29,405 nt of DNA from Zygnema circumcarinatum (lineage: Eukaryota; Streptophyta; Zygnematophyceae; Zygnematales; Zygnemataceae), in contig CM074813.1 in assembly GCA_037447605.1 (NCBI GenBank), positions 846,601-876,005 of the forward strand. The letters are read 5' to 3'. Of the stretch, positions 29,348-29,405 are shown piece by piece. The notes beneath the pieces were generated by a model that saw only the letters and a list, made by a program, of their open reading frames with translations, was not told the origin of the DNA and searched no databases. Made by a program: the position numbers and the translations under genes. The first letter of the stretch is position 1. The number at the start of each line of letters is the position of its first letter.

Positions 29348-29405
29348 ATCCCCTTCCTCTCCCTCCCCTTCTCCTCCTCCCTCTCCCTCCCCCTCCCCCT
29401 CCCCC

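Noticed and set aside
1-29405. tRNA, rRNA, transposase or reverse-transcriptase sequences
   Set aside because: I looked for cloverleaf-like segments and for mobile-element protein motifs and saw none I could support by eye.

Overview
The window looks like nuclear DNA of a complex-celled alga or protist. Genes are dense with introns that follow GT-AG rules. Low-complexity purine/pyrimidine tracts fill introns and intergenic DNA, and degenerate TTTAGGG-type (plant/algal-type) telomeric repeats occur throughout. The proteins look plant-like: an RpoT-type organellar RNA polymerase, a CCT-domain protein and a plant-type MBOAT acyltransferase. A photosynthetic alveolate such as a chromerid (Chromera-like) would fit. 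That is inference from style, not a sequence match I could run.

Layout, left to right. (1) 65-260 (-): first exon of an MBOAT lysophospholipid acyltransferase that runs off the left edge. (2) 1511-8148 (-): a ten-exon gene for an SMPD4/neutral sphingomyelinase 3-like protein, about 1003 aa, with a C-terminal membrane anchor. Several of its introns consist largely of telomere-like repeats, including an array of about 845 bp of TGTAGGG units. (3) 9208-11681 (+): a seven-exon gene for a 292-aa protein I do not recognise. It is built from three copies of a ~75-residue helical module with a conserved DG[I/V][F/Y]xGS...P.GQ signature. (4) 12557-13377 (-): a tentative two-exon gene for a small membrane protein. 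(5) 15220-25388 (+), perhaps from 14049: a gene of at least 19 exons for a single-subunit T7-like (RpoT/POLRMT) RNA polymerase with all three catalytic motifs intact. (6) 27127-29347 or beyond (-): a CCT-domain protein whose domain is completed by a 30-nt last exon.

The two leftmost genes both concern membrane lipids (phospholipid remodelling and sphingomyelin/ER membrane) and are read in the same direction. Genes 2 and 3 diverge from a shared 1.06-kb region, and genes 4 and 5 from a shared ~0.7-kb region rich in GTAC motifs. Genes 3/4 and 5/6 converge. There is no evidence of an operon or of one pathway joining all six.

Exon boundaries were read by eye from GT/AG sites, reading phase and family similarity. 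For the SMPD4-like, repeat-protein, polymerase-core and CCT genes, every internal junction keeps phase. The weakest points are the 5' end of the polymerase gene, the whole of gene 4, and the 5' end of the CCT gene. The most novel-looking item is the triplicated-module protein at 9208-11681.
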